Source: Paenibacillus sp. FSL R5-0490 (lineage in GTDB: Bacteria > Bacillota > Bacilli > Bacillales > Cytobacillaceae). From it: a stretch of DNA of 64,000 bases. A program made the position numbers and the translations under genes. Below the pieces are notes generated by a model. That model did no database searches. It was not told where the DNA came from and saw nothing but the letters and a program-made list of their open reading frames with translations. This document shows positions 36,991 through 46,103 of the stretch, piece after piece. The stretch's first letter is position 1, and each line of letters begins with the position of its first letter. The DNA lies in contig NZ_MRTQ01000018.1 of the NCBI RefSeq assembly GCF_001956215.1, forward strand, positions 48,649 through 112,648, given 5' to 3'.

Positions 36991-37647
36991 TTGTTAAATA
37001 AAACACAAATTAGACACTGCCTTGATGCAATGGGAGAAATGTTCCCTGAGGCACATTGCGAATTGAATCATTCCAACCCGTTTGAACTGGTCATAGCAGT
37101 GGCACTGTCTGCACAATGTACTGATGCACTGGTTAACAAAGTGACAAGGAACCTGTTCCAAAAGTATAAAACCCCCGAGGATTACCTTCAAGTTTCCATA
37201 GAGGAGTTACAGGAGGATATCCGTTCCATTGGTCTTTATCGAAACAAAGCCAAGAATATCCAAAAGCTATGCAGATTGCTTCTCGCTGAATATGGAGGGG
37301 TAGTGCCGCGCGACAGAGACGAGCTGACAAAGCTCCCCGGAGTAGGCCGCAAAACAGCTAATGTCGTAGTCTCAGTGGCTTTTGGGGTGCCTGCCATTGC
37401 GGTTGATACTCATGTTGAACGAGTCAGCAAAAGGCTTGGTTTCTGCCGCTGGAAGGACTCTGTACTGGAAGTTGAAAAAGCATTGATGAAGAAAGTGCCG
37501 TTGGATGAATGGTCAATTACACATCATCGTATGATCTTTTTTGGAAGATATCACTGTAAGGCACAGAATCCTCAGTGTGAAATCTGCCCGCTGCTCGATT
37601 TATGCCGCGAAGGAAAAAAACGAATGAAGGTGAAGCAGGCAAAATGA
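36991..37647 (+). CDS. nth: Endonuclease III
   Basis: DNA glycosylase/AP lyase removing oxidized pyrimidines. The 218-residue protein has the helix-hairpin-helix LPGVGRKTANVVVSVAFG with the catalytic lysine, the VDTHVERV aspartate, and a complete [4Fe-4S] site C-x6-C-x2-C-x5-C in CKAQNPQCEICPLLDLC. TTG 36991 gives the usual MLN start, with GGTGATT in front; an upstream TTG at 36979 is less likely. It ends in an ATGA overlap with ypoC. Confidence 0.94.
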   Translation: MLNKTQIRHCLDAMGEMFPEAHCELNHSNPFELVIAVALSAQCTDALVNKVTRNLFQKYKTPEDYLQVSIEELQEDIRSIGLYRNKAKNIQKLCRLLLAEYGGVVPRDRDELTKLPGVGRKTANVVVSVAFGVPAIAVDTHVERVSKRLGFCRWKDSVLEVEKALMKKVPLDEWSITHHRMIFFGRYHCKAQNPQCEICPLLDLCREGKKRMKVKQAK

Positions 37648-38165
37648 CCGGAGAAATCGTCATTCCTGTTAAAGAACAATTATGCCATTCCCTGTTTTAT
37701 AAAAGGGGTGATTCATTGGCTGTAAAAGAAGAATCTCTTTTCGCTTACCAGCCGTTGCCGCCCTTTTTATATGAAGCGGCTTTTTATGCGGGAATCCCTT
37801 CAGTAAGACCTTGGGAAAACAATGCTAAATATATTCCGGTTATGATTGATGAATGGGCAGGACAGAAGGATCTTCTTGGTATGCACTTCACAAACCGTGA
37901 CCGGAAAGCTGCTTTAGATCCGATGAAAGTATCTTTGGGATTGTTTTTACAGATGCTCTATTGGACAAACCGGAAGCCGGTAAACCTTTTGTCCGATCCC
38001 GGAGAGTTGTCAATAAAGCCAGTGAATATTAAAGAACGGCTGGATTTCATTTTTGCACGTCCGGCTTTTTATCATTCTTACATACAGCTGTCTGAACTTA
38101 TAGACGAAATGGAGAAGCAATGTATGAAGATGCTGGCATTGGAAAAAATGAAGAAAAAGCGCTGA
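37644..38165 (+). CDS. ypoC: YpoC-family protein
   Basis: 173-residue soluble protein; only the family is recognised, not a function. It contains many aromatic residues (LLGMHFTNRDRKAALDPM and LFLQMLYWTNRKPVNLL). ATG 37644 overlaps the nth stop as ATGA, with AAGGTGAAG upstream; an in-frame start at 37602 lies within nth. Cotranscription with dnaD and nth is likely. The tail runs into a bidirectional terminator shared with ponA. Confidence 0.83.
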   Translation: MTGEIVIPVKEQLCHSLFYKRGDSLAVKEESLFAYQPLPPFLYEAAFYAGIPSVRPWENNAKYIPVMIDEWAGQKDLLGMHFTNRDRKAALDPMKVSLGLFLQMLYWTNRKPVNLLSDPGELSIKPVNIKERLDFIFARPAFYHSYIQLSELIDEMEKQCMKMLALEKMKKKR

Positions 38166-38190
38166 TTCAAAACTGAATCAGCGCTTTTTT
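38154..38190. terminator. Bidirectional terminator between ypoC and ponA
   Basis: AAAAAGCGCTGATTCA / TGAATCAGCGCTTTTTT, nearly perfect, with A and T tracts on both sides. It serves ypoC on the plus strand and ponA on the minus strand. Confidence 0.9.
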
Positions 38191-38202
38191 CATTAGCTTT
38201 AT

Positions 38203-40899
38203 TTAATTACGGCCGCCATTGGATTCAGATCCGTTGCCGGAAGCTCCTCCGGTGTCACCGCCAGTTCCAGTCCCTGCTCCAGTTCCCGTTCCTTCTCCAG
38301 TTCCAGTATCGCCTTCTCCGGAACCTTCATCATCACCGTCGCCGTTTCCGGCTCCTTCACCATCTCCAGAGCCATCTCCGGAACCTTCACCATTACCATT
38401 TCCAGAACCTTCACCATTACCATTTCCAGAACCGTCGCCATCCTGGTCTCCGTCCTGGCCGCCTTCACCATTTTGGTTGTCTTGACCTTCCTGTTCTTCT
38501 TCCGTTCCATCCTGCCCTTCACCTTCCGTTTCATCTTCTTCGATGAGGCTTGGATCAGGGATTTCTACTTTTACAGACGCAGGATCACTTTGCTGGTCAC
38601 CGTTAAATGCTGTTACTTTAAAGGTATACACAGCCCCTGGCTGAGGGTTGGCAATTTTTAAGCCTTTTTCTGAAGTAACGCTGAGCTGCTGATCTCCGCC
38701 TTCATTAACGGATACAGTCACTTCAAATTGAGTGCCTTCTGCGTCTTCAGGGTAATCCCATGATAATGTGATCTCATTTGCCTCCTGGTCAAAGTTCGCT
38801 GACAGGCCAGAAGGGGAGTCCAGTTTATCAAATTTCTCAGATACTTGAGTCGGAGCATTGCCTTTCACAGCGTACTCATAAATGATTTGCTCCTTAGGTG
38901 TGTACTGGCTTGCCAGTTTGGCAGGATTGCTGCCTTTTTCAATGGCTACCTTCTCCACAGAGTTAGGTGCCTTGAAGTCCTCGGTTTCTTTTCCTTCTGA
39001 TACATGTGCCATTAAGCTGCTGAAAAGCTTTTGCGCAATTTTTTGCTCATCTCCGGCCGGGATATAATTTTTTCTATCCTGATAGCCGGTCCAGACAGCT
39101 GCTGTATAGTTAGTTGTATAGCCTGCAAACCAGGCATCAGGCACGGCACCTCGGGGTATTCCAAATTCCTGTTCCTGTTCATCTGTATAGTTTGTAGTCC
39201 CTGTTTTCCCTGCTACAGGCAATCCTGGAACATCAGCCAGACGGCCGGTTCCGTAAGAAGATTTAACTACACTTTTCAGCATATCACTGATCATAAATGC
39301 TGTATAATCCTTCATCACTACTTCAGATTCAGGTTTCAAATCAAGCTTCGTGCCGTCACGCATTTCAATTTGCTTGATGGCATGTGGCTCAGTATAGAAG
39401 CCATTGTTTCCAAATGCACTGTATGCACCGGCTACCTGAAGAGAAGAAACCTCATAAGCGCCGATGGAATAGGACTCATACATCTCTTTCATTGGAATGC
39501 CTAATTTATTGGTGAATTCCAATGCTTTATCAGTCCCGACTTCCTGAAGTGTTTTCAGAGCCGGAATATTGCGTGAGCGGGCAAGGGCCTCACGCATGGA
39601 CATAGGACCCATGTGCTTTCCATCCCAGTTATTGATTTTTGTACCTCCGGAATATGTGTGAGGTTCATCAACAATTGTATGGTAAGTGCCCCATTTTAGA
39701 TATTCAATTGCTGGTCCATAATCGACAATTGGTTTAAAGGTTGAACCGGCATGTCTTTTTTGATCCACGGCAAAGTTAAAGCCGCGTTTTACTTCCTGAT
39801 TGCGTCCTCCGCCGATTGCTCTGATTTCACCAGTTTTTGTATCCAGCAGGGTGATTCCCGCCTGGAACTCTTCATCAGGATAGGCTACGGCTGCATCCGT
39901 ATTTAAAATGTTTTCAACATGCTTCTGTGCATTCGGATCCAGTGTCGTATAAATTTTCAGGCCATCAGAATACGGATTTAAATCTGGATATTTTTCTTCC
40001 ACTTCATCTAATACAACGTCAATGAAAGAATCATATTTTGATTCGTTTGTTTCTCTTTTTTCTTCAGCCACAAGTGTAGATTCAACAGGAACCTTTTGGG
40101 CTGCTTCCATTGCTTCTTTTGTAATAAAACCATGCTGATTCATCAGTGAAAGGACAATATTTCTCCTTTTCTCTGCTTTGTCAGGATGATCAAAAGGATT
40201 GTAATTGTTCGGGCTTTGCGGCATGCCGGCTAGAAGGGCGGCCTCATGAAGCTCCAGCTCACTAAGTTCCTTATCGAAGAAAATTTTCGATGCCGTTAAA
40301 ACGCCATGGCCTTCAGACATATAAATCTTATTGACATACATTTCAAAGATTTCCTGTTTTGTATACTTGCGTTCAAGCTGGAAGGCAAGCCAGGCTTCCT
40401 GGGCTTTCCTGCTAAGCGTTTTTTCATTATTCAGGAAGGAGTTCTTTACCACCTGCTGGGTAATCGTACTTGCCCCTTCAGAACCAAATCCGCGCGTAAC
40501 ATTTGCGATAACAGCACCGCCTAAACGGATTAAGTCCATTCCATTATGTTTATAAAATCGGACATCCTCAGTTGCTAAAAAGGCGTCTTCCACAAGTTTT
40601 GGAATGTCTTCATATGCGACATAATCCCGGTTTTCCGAGCCTACATCTGTAATGAATTCGCCCTCCATATCGTAAATCTGTGAAGAAATGGGATCCTTCA
40701 GCAATTTTTCATCAAGCTTTGGTGCGTCTTTCACCATAAAAGCAAAAGCGCCTGCTCCTAAGAGCATTCCAGCAATTCCGAGGGCAATTAAAATAAGGAA
40801 AATACGTTTAAAAGTGCCTGTGCCTTTTTTCTTGCCCTTCTTTTTAGGCTTGGATTGCTGTTTGCGGCGCTCCTCCCTTGATTGATATTTTTCTGTCAT
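38203..40899 (-). CDS. ponA: Class A penicillin-binding protein 1A/1B
   Basis: Bifunctional peptidoglycan polymerase and crosslinker, 898 residues. Order: a basic cytoplasmic tail, one membrane helix (about 33-57, IFLILIALGIAGMLLGAGAF), a GT51 transglycosylase (ATEDVRFYKHNG with catalytic glutamate, STITQQVVKN), then a transpeptidase with the SxxK serine in GSTFKP, SRN and KTGTTN. A fibronectin type III-like domain (about 700-790) and a long low-complexity Gly/Glu/Asp/Asn/Ser tail follow. The start is ATG 40899 behind AGAAAGGATG; starts at 40911 and 40923 lie on or before that site. It is next to recU, with which it is co-transcribed in B. subtilis. Confidence 0.95.
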   Translation of the reverse strand: MTEKYQSREERRKQQSKPKKKGKKKGTGTFKRIFLILIALGIAGMLLGAGAFAFMVKDAPKLDEKLLKDPISSQIYDMEGEFITDVGSENRDYVAYEDIPKLVEDAFLATEDVRFYKHNGMDLIRLGGAVIANVTRGFGSEGASTITQQVVKNSFLNNEKTLSRKAQEAWLAFQLERKYTKQEIFEMYVNKIYMSEGHGVLTASKIFFDKELSELELHEAALLAGMPQSPNNYNPFDHPDKAEKRRNIVLSLMNQHGFITKEAMEAAQKVPVESTLVAEEKRETNESKYDSFIDVVLDEVEEKYPDLNPYSDGLKIYTTLDPNAQKHVENILNTDAAVAYPDEEFQAGITLLDTKTGEIRAIGGGRNQEVKRGFNFAVDQKRHAGSTFKPIVDYGPAIEYLKWGTYHTIVDEPHTYSGGTKINNWDGKHMGPMSMREALARSRNIPALKTLQEVGTDKALEFTNKLGIPMKEMYESYSIGAYEVSSLQVAGAYSAFGNNGFYTEPHAIKQIEMRDGTKLDLKPESEVVMKDYTAFMISDMLKSVVKSSYGTGRLADVPGLPVAGKTGTTNYTDEQEQEFGIPRGAVPDAWFAGYTTNYTAAVWTGYQDRKNYIPAGDEQKIAQKLFSSLMAHVSEGKETEDFKAPNSVEKVAIEKGSNPAKLASQYTPKEQIIYEYAVKGNAPTQVSEKFDKLDSPSGLSANFDQEANEITLSWDYPEDAEGTQFEVTVSVNEGGDQQLSVTSEKGLKIANPQPGAVYTFKVTAFNGDQQSDPASVKVEIPDPSLIEEDETEGEGQDGTEEEQEGQDNQNGEGGQDGDQDGDGSGNGNGEGSGNGNGEGSGDGSGDGEGAGNGDGDDEGSGEGDTGTGEGTGTGAGTGTGGDTGGASGNGSESNGGRN
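38219..38470 (-). repeat. Low-complexity repeats in the 3' end of ponA
   Basis: The tail is built from short Gly/Asn/Glu/Ser/Asp/Thr units. A 24-base unit occurs twice exactly at 38381-38404 and 38405-38428, encoding EGSGNGNG twice. Length variation by slippage between strains is expected. Confidence 0.8.
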
Positions 40900-40939
40900 A
40901 TCTATGTTCATCCTTTCTGACAATGGAACTGTAAATTAA

Positions 40940-41551
40940 TTATTTAAGGGTATAAAGATAATCTATTATCTTAATATAGTCAATTCTGGGCTGAAATCCA
41001 AGCGGAATGTAATGGCCATTCATTTCAATTTCACCCTTGGTGATTGATTTTCTCCCCCCATCCTTCATTCTCTCCCAATATGAGAGCAGATGATGTGCCT
41101 CTAACAGGAAAACTTCTTCGGTAGCCGAGAAGCGGAGGAGGACAAAACAAATTCCTTTCTGGGCTAAAACTTTCTCCATGTGCTTTACCTGGTGCTCATG
41201 AAAATTTTTTAAAGGGAAGGAGGTCGTGTTCTGGGTTTCTTTTGCTTCAAAATCAATATATCTGCCTTTATACACACCATTATAATCAGTTGTTGATGCT
41301 TGTTTGAAATAAGCTTCTTTAATAACGGCTGCACTTCTCTTTGGATAATCGACCTGTACGATTTGAACAGGCGTGGGCTTTTTATGAATAGTGGCTATCC
41401 CATGTTCCAAATAGAATTCATTGGTTTCATTTATATCTTCCTCCAGTGTCATTCCGCGATTGCTGTATGTCCATTTCTTCTCTGGAGCCAGTTTTTTGGC
41501 GCTATTAGCAGGCGGGGTATATCTCCTGCCATTAGGATAGTGGAAATTCAT
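40940..41551 (-). CDS. recU: Holliday junction resolvase RecU
   Basis: Cleaves Holliday junctions and modulates RecA in Gram-positives. The 203-residue protein has the flexible N-terminal arm with [11 protein letters not shown], the catalytic core [19 protein letters not shown] (nuclease acidic residues and lysine) and the late [18 protein letters not shown] 41551 is preceded by GAGGTGAAC. 40 bases separate it from ponA, which fits the recU-ponA operon of Bacillus. Confidence 0.95.
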   Translation of the reverse strand: MNFHYPNGRRYTPPANSAKKLAPEKKWTYSNRGMTLEEDINETNEFYLEHGIATIHKKPTPVQIVQVDYPKRSAAVIKEAYFKQASTTDYNGVYKGRYIDFEAKETQNTTSFPLKNFHEHQVKHMEKVLAQKGICFVLLRFSATEEVFLLEAHHLLSYWERMKDGGRKSITKGEIEMNGHYIPLGFQPRIDYIKIIDYLYTLK

Positions 41552-41729
41552 GCGTTCACCTCATTTTCAGCTACTCCCTATGATAACAAAAGTACGCGTG
41601 ATTTGGTTGAATAAAAAGTTCTAAATAACAAAGTATATAGGAAACTCCAGTTAAGCAGTATTTTCCAGTTTTACCCGGATGCTGCCTGACGCCTAAATAT
41701 AGAACATTCATTTTCTGAGGTGAATTGCG

Positions 41730-42722
41730 GTGTTTCTTTCTGGGAAATTCCTGAATAGACATGAAAAAAAGGAACAGTCAATAAAGGATCATATTATGAA
41801 AATGACAGCCAAATATAACATGGACAATATCTCGAGAACGGAAGCTTATTTTCAAATTTACAAAAAGCATCCTGAAATACGCTGGGCGTTCCTGGCCTCC
41901 ATGGTATCCCGTAATGCCGGCTGGAATATGTGCGATCTTGAAGGAAACTGTTTTCCTAAATTGATAGGAAAGAAATTCAGGGATATGCTTTATATTACAT
42001 ATGAAAGGGCTAATTGGCTTATTTTTCAGGATGCATTTCCCCAACTGCTCCTCTATCATTATTCGACGAAACTAAATAGGCCAATGTTTCATTTATTAAA
42101 AACTTTCCATGTATCGGCCTTTATGGAAAAGGAGTGGCTTTATTTCTGGAAAAATAGAAATAAAAAGAGGTTAATGATTTCACTGATTATCAACGAACAA
42201 AATGTTATTCAAGAGCCTGTAATGGAGCATTCTATTTATAAAAATAAAGTTTTTCATACATTGCTTTTTTCCTTTCAGGATTATCTTCATTTTAGTTCAG
42301 TCATCTTCCCTACCTGTAAAGGAGAATTATACGGGGCGAGTGTTAATGGTTTCCGCTCGGTGTCCAAAAGAATTGATCTTGGAAAACGGCTGGCAGAAAT
42401 ATTATTTGACACAAGTTATTATGACGACGTGTATGAATTTGCTTTACGCACGGTTCATACTGGTTCAAGGCATGATTATGAGAAATACTTTAATGGAAGA
42501 AAACGGAGAACTACTCCTTTCTTACGCTGTACATACCCAATAATCACTCATCACATACATCAATTTACTGATTGGTCTGTCAAAAAACGCATAAAGAGTA
42601 AATGGACATCAGAATCGGTTGTCCTAAAACATCCCGTCCATATTACAAAATGGTATTTGCATAAACAGGACCAGCTTCACAAAGCTGCCAAGCTGGGGAA
42701 AATATTTCTCTCAATTTGCTAA
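41730..42722 (+). CDS. yppC: DUF2515 protein YppC
   Basis: 330-residue soluble protein of the DUF2515 family, divergent from recU. It carries several long helices and a conserved-looking segment RWAFLASMVSRNAGWNMCDL (about 51-70). No catalytic motif recognised. The start is GTG 41730 with GAGGTGAATTGCG before it. Position next to recU agrees with B. subtilis yppC. Function unknown. Confidence 0.85.
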   Translation: MFLSGKFLNRHEKKEQSIKDHIMKMTAKYNMDNISRTEAYFQIYKKHPEIRWAFLASMVSRNAGWNMCDLEGNCFPKLIGKKFRDMLYITYERANWLIFQDAFPQLLLYHYSTKLNRPMFHLLKTFHVSAFMEKEWLYFWKNRNKKRLMISLIINEQNVIQEPVMEHSIYKNKVFHTLLFSFQDYLHFSSVIFPTCKGELYGASVNGFRSVSKRIDLGKRLAEILFDTSYYDDVYEFALRTVHTGSRHDYEKYFNGRKRRTTPFLRCTYPIITHHIHQFTDWSVKKRIKSKWTSESVVLKHPVHITKWYLHKQDQLHKAAKLGKIFLSIC

Positions 42723-42740
42723 CAGAATAAAACTGCAAAC

Positions 42741-42768
42741 AAAAAAGCAAGGGTTCCCTTGCTTTTTT
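42741..42768. terminator. Bidirectional terminator between yppC and sspM
   Basis: AAAAAAGCAAGGG / CCCTTGCTTTTTT stem with a short loop, A and T tracts both sides. Confidence 0.88.
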
Positions 42769-42839
42769 AGTGTCTGCATCCAGCCCCAGTGCCTGCCCCC
42801 TTCGAGATCAGAAGCCAATCCGCTTCCGCTTTTGTTCTG

Positions 42840-42947
42840 TTAAGTTGAAGGGCGGTCAGGACCTTCAAGCTTCTTATTGCCATAGCCTGCTTTTGTTTCT
42901 TCCAGCTTTTTTGGCTGAACTTTATTTTGTTTTTCTTTTTTTGCCAT
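42840..42947 (-). CDS. sspM: Small acid-soluble spore protein M
   Basis: 35-residue lysine-rich protein, MAKKEKQNKVQ...GYGNKKLEGPDRPST. The end LEGPDRPST matches the LGGPNRPST end of B. subtilis SspM as I remember it. Such minor spore proteins are made in the forespore under sigma-G or sigma-F. ATG 42947 is preceded by GGAGGTGTTATGTT. A longer frame over the same bases in another phase (42767-42994) is not coding. Confidence 0.85.
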   Translation of the reverse strand: MAKKEKQNKVQPKKLEETKAGYGNKKLEGPDRPST

Positions 42948-43192
42948 AACATAACACCTCCGTTCATTAGTTTGTTCAATGATATAATTTTCATTCTTCG
43001 GAGGCTGTCGAAACCTTGCCGCTTCTATGCAAATAAGTACTTTCTTTGGCGAATCACTTCTAGTTTTGTCATGCGTGGAGGAAACCTTCAGGGAAGATAG
43101 AATTTATGTAGGCACAAAGCAAATTTTCACTGTATCCTTCATTGTATTTATGGCAGATGGCAAGGAGAAAAAGAAATCGGGAGGTTTTTTGA

Positions 43193-43456
43193 ATGCAGGG
43201 AAAAATGGTAGAAAAAAATGAATTGCTGGCCATGCTTTCAGAAATATACGATCAGCTTGAAGAGCTTGAAAATGTACTGGAGTCTAATTTGTCGGGACTT
43301 CGGCAGGATTGGTATTATGAACAGTCAGAAAAAATAGAGGCTTGTGAAAGCAGGCTCGAAGTGATTGAAGAAGATATGACGGCAATCAGGTCTGAGGCAG
43401 ACAGTATAGAGAGCGCAAAAAGATCAGCACGTATGAAGCTTGAACTCGGCTTCTAA
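43193..43456 (+). CDS. Small coiled-coil protein
   Basis: 87 residues, highly acidic and helical, with heptad-like spacing (LLAMLSEIYDQLEELENVLE, then IEACESRLEVIEEDMTAIRS), so a coiled coil is likely. Not recognised by name; the position before yppE is that of B. subtilis yppD, but I cannot confirm similarity. ATG 43193 follows GGGAGG at good distance. No membrane segment. Function unknown. Confidence 0.6.
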   Translation: MQGKMVEKNELLAMLSEIYDQLEELENVLESNLSGLRQDWYYEQSEKIEACESRLEVIEEDMTAIRSEADSIESAKRSARMKLELGF

Positions 43457-43527
43457 GTCGAATAGAATAGCAGTATCCTTCAGTAGCTAAAATTGACTAG
43501 CTACTTTTATTTTTGGAGATGAAGCCC

Positions 43528-43905
43528 ATGGTAAATGAACATTCCCTGCTGCAAATGACAGAACTGCTGCTTGAATATGTGGAGATCTCGGACAGCAGGT
43601 ATAAAAAGGTTAAGGAATCAGGTGAAAAGGGTGATTTTTATAATGAAGTCAAACCTTTTGCTGATGAGGTTAAATCCATAAATGACCGATGGAAAGAAGA
43701 AGCTCGGGAGTGGGTTAGCATTCATAAACCACGAAATCTTTATTCACAGCAGATTGAATCTGCTTCGGAACATATTGAAATGGTTTCCATTCAGGCGTTT
43801 TTTCCTGAAACAAGCAGAACCAGATTCATTAATTATGTTAATTCGGCTGTGTATGTGTTAAAGCAGTTGATAATATTGTTAAATGATGAAAAAAAGGGAA
43901 CCTGA
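43528..43905 (+). CDS. yppE: DUF1798 protein YppE
   Basis: 125-residue soluble helical protein of the DUF1798/YppE type (LLQMTELLLEYVEISDSRY at the start, AVYVLKQLIILLND at the end), forming a four-helix bundle by analogy with the family. Function unknown. ATG 43528 is placed after TGGAGATG; an earlier TTG at 43513 lies in front of that site. Ends in a terminator shared with yppF. Confidence 0.8.
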   Translation: MVNEHSLLQMTELLLEYVEISDSRYKKVKESGEKGDFYNEVKPFADEVKSINDRWKEEAREWVSIHKPRNLYSQQIESASEHIEMVSIQAFFPETSRTRFINYVNSAVYVLKQLIILLNDEKKGT

Positions 43906-43922
43906 ATCAGGCTCCCTTTTTC
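43889..43922. terminator. Bidirectional terminator between yppE and yppF
   Basis: AAAAAGGGAaCCTGA / TCAGGcTCCCTTTTT stem with A and T tracts on each side. Confidence 0.88.
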
Positions 43923-43931
43923 ATTGATTTC

Positions 43932-44147
43932 TTATGCATTTACTGAATCCTGGAGGGTATTATCTTTGTAGCTTTCTGGAACGGCCGCTCCTTGAGCTTC
44001 GAGCTCACGAACGAGATTTCGATAATCTGTACTGGAAATTTCATTATGGATATAGGCCTTTTTAGCAAAATCCAATAATTCATTAACATTTTCAGGAGTA
44101 TACTCCCGCAGCTGATGAAACTTCATTTGTAGTTCGTGAACATTCAT
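43932..44147 (-). CDS. yppF: YppF-like small protein
   Basis: 71-residue soluble protein, MNVHELQMKFHQLREYTPEN..., with a helix-turn-helix-like layout (NELLDFAKKAYIHNEISSTDYRNLVRELE). It belongs to the YppF family; role unknown. ATG 44147 follows AGAGGAGGCAAT, whereas the longer open frame to 44249 has no ribosome site. Faces yppE across a shared terminator. Confidence 0.8.
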   Translation of the reverse strand: MNVHELQMKFHQLREYTPENVNELLDFAKKAYIHNEISSTDYRNLVRELEAQGAAVPESYKDNTLQDSVNA

Positions 44148-44319
44148 GATATTGCCTCCTCTAGAATAGATTCGCGGAGAAATTTCTTCCCCGCATCCCG
44201 GTAAATGAAAAAGCGGACAAGAAACAATTTGTTTTTTATATCCTAACATGAAAATTTATTTTTCATCGTTTTTAAAAAAATCAAACTTCCGACATCTTTC
44301 ATCATAGTTAGACAAAAAC

Positions 44320-44332
44320 GGAAAGCGCTTCC
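44320..44332. promoter_or_regulatory. Cre-like palindrome upstream of yppF and yppG
   Basis: GGAAAGCGCTTCC fits the core of the CcpA consensus (12 of 14 positions if flanks are counted). It lies in the divergent gap 44148-44465. Weak evidence. Confidence 0.25.
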
Positions 44333-44465
44333 TTTTTTACTCATTTTTTACTCCTTTCACATTCTGGGCAAATCATTCATATATTGTAATGGTGATAATA
44401 CGAAGGCTACTGCCTGATAGTATCGCTAATATACTTATCTTATTGAATGGGGAGGATGTTTGCCC

Positions 44466-45035
44466 ATGTTTGGCCGAGTAATGAATAGAACGAGCCATAT
44501 ACAGCCATACGGCCATTTAAATCAAAATGTATACTTTGATCCATTTTATATGGGGAACAATGGCCAATATTATATGAGGCAGCAGCCATTGCATAATTAT
44601 AACCAAGCTGCCGAACAGTATAATCCTTATTATTCGCCTTTTAATATGGAATACCAGCAGCCGCAGCAAATGACAGGAATGCCGCAGAGTTTTCCGCACC
44701 AGCCCTATCCGCAGCAAAATTTTGATCCCGGATATTACTCACATACAGGATCAAAAAATGCAGGTATTTTTCAGAATCCGCTAGAATCTGAAGATTATTA
44801 TGGAAATCAGCCAAGCAAGCCAGCAGCTCCGCAAATGCCATACATGAATCCATATCCAAAGCAATCCTTCATTCCAAAACAGCCATCTGGCGTGCAAAGC
44901 ATTATGAATTCATTTAAAGCCCAGGATGGATCACTGGATCTCAATAAAATGGTGGACACAGCAGGCCAGATGATGTCTGCAGTCACGCAGGTATCATCCA
45001 TGGTTAAAGGAATTGGCGGAATATTTAAAGCTTAA
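44466..45035 (+). CDS. yppG: YppG-like protein, probable spore coat
   Basis: 189-residue protein rich in Gln, Pro, Tyr and Asn (for example NPYYSPFNMEYQQPQQM), typical of coat-type proteins. It has a conserved hydrophobic C-terminal segment MNSFKAQDGSLDLNKMVDTA...MVKGIGGIF that marks the YppG family. ATG 44466 follows GGGGAGGATG; a TTG two codons earlier is less likely. Likely expressed during sporulation, by composition only. Confidence 0.78.
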   Translation: MFGRVMNRTSHIQPYGHLNQNVYFDPFYMGNNGQYYMRQQPLHNYNQAAEQYNPYYSPFNMEYQQPQQMTGMPQSFPHQPYPQQNFDPGYYSHTGSKNAGIFQNPLESEDYYGNQPSKPAAPQMPYMNPYPKQSFIPKQPSGVQSIMNSFKAQDGSLDLNKMVDTAGQMMSAVTQVSSMVKGIGGIFKA

Positions 45036-45040
45036 GGGAT

Positions 45041-45064
45041 CATGGCCGCACAGGCCTTTTTTTT
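45041..45064 (+). terminator. Weak intrinsic terminator after yppG
   Basis: GGCC / GGCC stem with a GCACA loop followed by a run of eight T. Confidence 0.45.
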
Positions 45065-45210
45065 ATGTTTTAAAAAATCAGACTTGAAAAAAGATTAAAT
45101 ATATTTAAAAATAGAATAGCCGGTCTATTTTTAAAGGTATATAGGAAATATTCTCTATGAGAATTTAATTGCAGATTGACAAAATTTAGGTAAAAGTGAA
45201 AAAATAAAAA

Positions 45211-45225
45211 ATGACTCTTAGTCAT
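45211..45225. promoter_or_regulatory. Dyad in front of the OppB-like gene
   Basis: ATGACT-CTT-AGTCAT, a perfect 6-bp dyad just upstream of the ribosome site AAAGGGGGGG. It could be an operator. Regulator unknown. Confidence 0.3.
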
Positions 45226-45239
45226 AAAGGGGGGGTACT

Positions 45240-46103
45240 ATGGTTCGTGCTGTGCAGCAAATTTTTATTATATTTGTATTAATCTTATTTCTAGCAGCTC
45301 TGCCAAAAATTATATCTGTTGATCCATTGAGCGGGAGTCTGCTATGGAGCTTCGAAAGTCTGCCGCATATTTATGGAGATTTTATTTCTGAAATAAGCAA
45401 GGGCAGCCTTGGTACCTATGAGCTTGGGATGCAGACACGTCCTATAGCCGGGGACATTGCTGATAACTTTTTGACCAGTCTCCTGATCGTATTGATTGCT
45501 GTAAATGCATCCTTAATTATAAGTCTGATTTTCGGGGTATTTATCAGCCGCTTCAGGCTTACTAAGCTTTTTGGGGCATTCATGAATATTCTTGCGGCCA
45601 TACCTGACTTTATCATCATAGTGATGTCTATGATTCTTGCCGTTAAAATATATAAAATGACCGGTATCAGAGTGATTTCACTCAGGCCGGATGGAGGAGC
45701 CCTTAACACCTGGTTTCCCACAGTGCTTGCAGCGATTGCCCCGACACTATATTTATTTAAGCTCGTGTCGGTCAAATATTATCAGACAAGCGGGGAGGAC
45801 TACATTAAGACTGCAGTTGCTAAAGGAATGGGCTTAAATTACATAAACTTTCAGCACGTCTTCAAAAATTTAGAGCCATTTATCAAATCCGAACTGGTCA
45901 AAGTGATTTCCCTGGCTATTGGCAATCTCTTTATTATTGAACATATTATGAATGTTTCCGGCATAACAAAATTTATTTTTCAGAGCAGCGGGGTTCAGCC
46001 GATCGCAATTGGCTTGTTTGCCATGCTTTTGATTTCTTTAATTGTCTATATTTCTAACAGACTCATATTCTATCTGTTTAAACGGGGTTTTATCTATGAA
46101 TAA
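45240..46103 (+). CDS. OppB/DppB-family ABC transporter permease
   Basis: 287-residue inner-membrane subunit with six predicted helices: one at about 3-22, an outer loop of about 55 residues, then five more. The cytoplasmic EAA loop is visible as YIKTAVAKGMGLNYINFQHVF (about 183-203). This family pairs with an OppC-type partner and ATPases to import peptides or metals. ATG 45240 follows AAAGGGGGGGTAC. Its last codons overlap the next gene by 8 bases. No ATPase or substrate-binding protein gene is adjacent. Confidence 0.85.
   Translation: MVRAVQQIFIIFVLILFLAALPKIISVDPLSGSLLWSFESLPHIYGDFISEISKGSLGTYELGMQTRPIAGDIADNFLTSLLIVLIAVNASLIISLIFGVFISRFRLTKLFGAFMNILAAIPDFIIIVMSMILAVKIYKMTGIRVISLRPDGGALNTWFPTVLAAIAPTLYLFKLVSVKYYQTSGEDYIKTAVAKGMGLNYINFQHVFKNLEPFIKSELVKVISLAIGNLFIIEHIMNVSGITKFIFQSSGVQPIAIGLFAMLLISLIVYISNRLIFYLFKRGFIYE

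Noticed and set aside
38381..38428. CRISPR-like or direct-repeat array
   Set aside because: The repeated units are inside a coding frame, tandem and without spacers.
38199..38534. Open frames on both strands over the ponA tail, rich in Pro/Ser or Met/Lys/Glu
   Set aside because: They are by-products of the repetitive Gly/Glu-coding tail of PonA, with no ribosome sites.
42767..42994. 75-residue open frame on the minus strand
   Set aside because: It is out of phase with the 35-residue SspM frame on the same bases, which has a proper ribosome site and the SspM-type end.
43027..43221. 64-residue frame in front of the small coiled-coil gene
   Set aside because: No ribosome site, and it overlaps the good start at 43193 in another phase.
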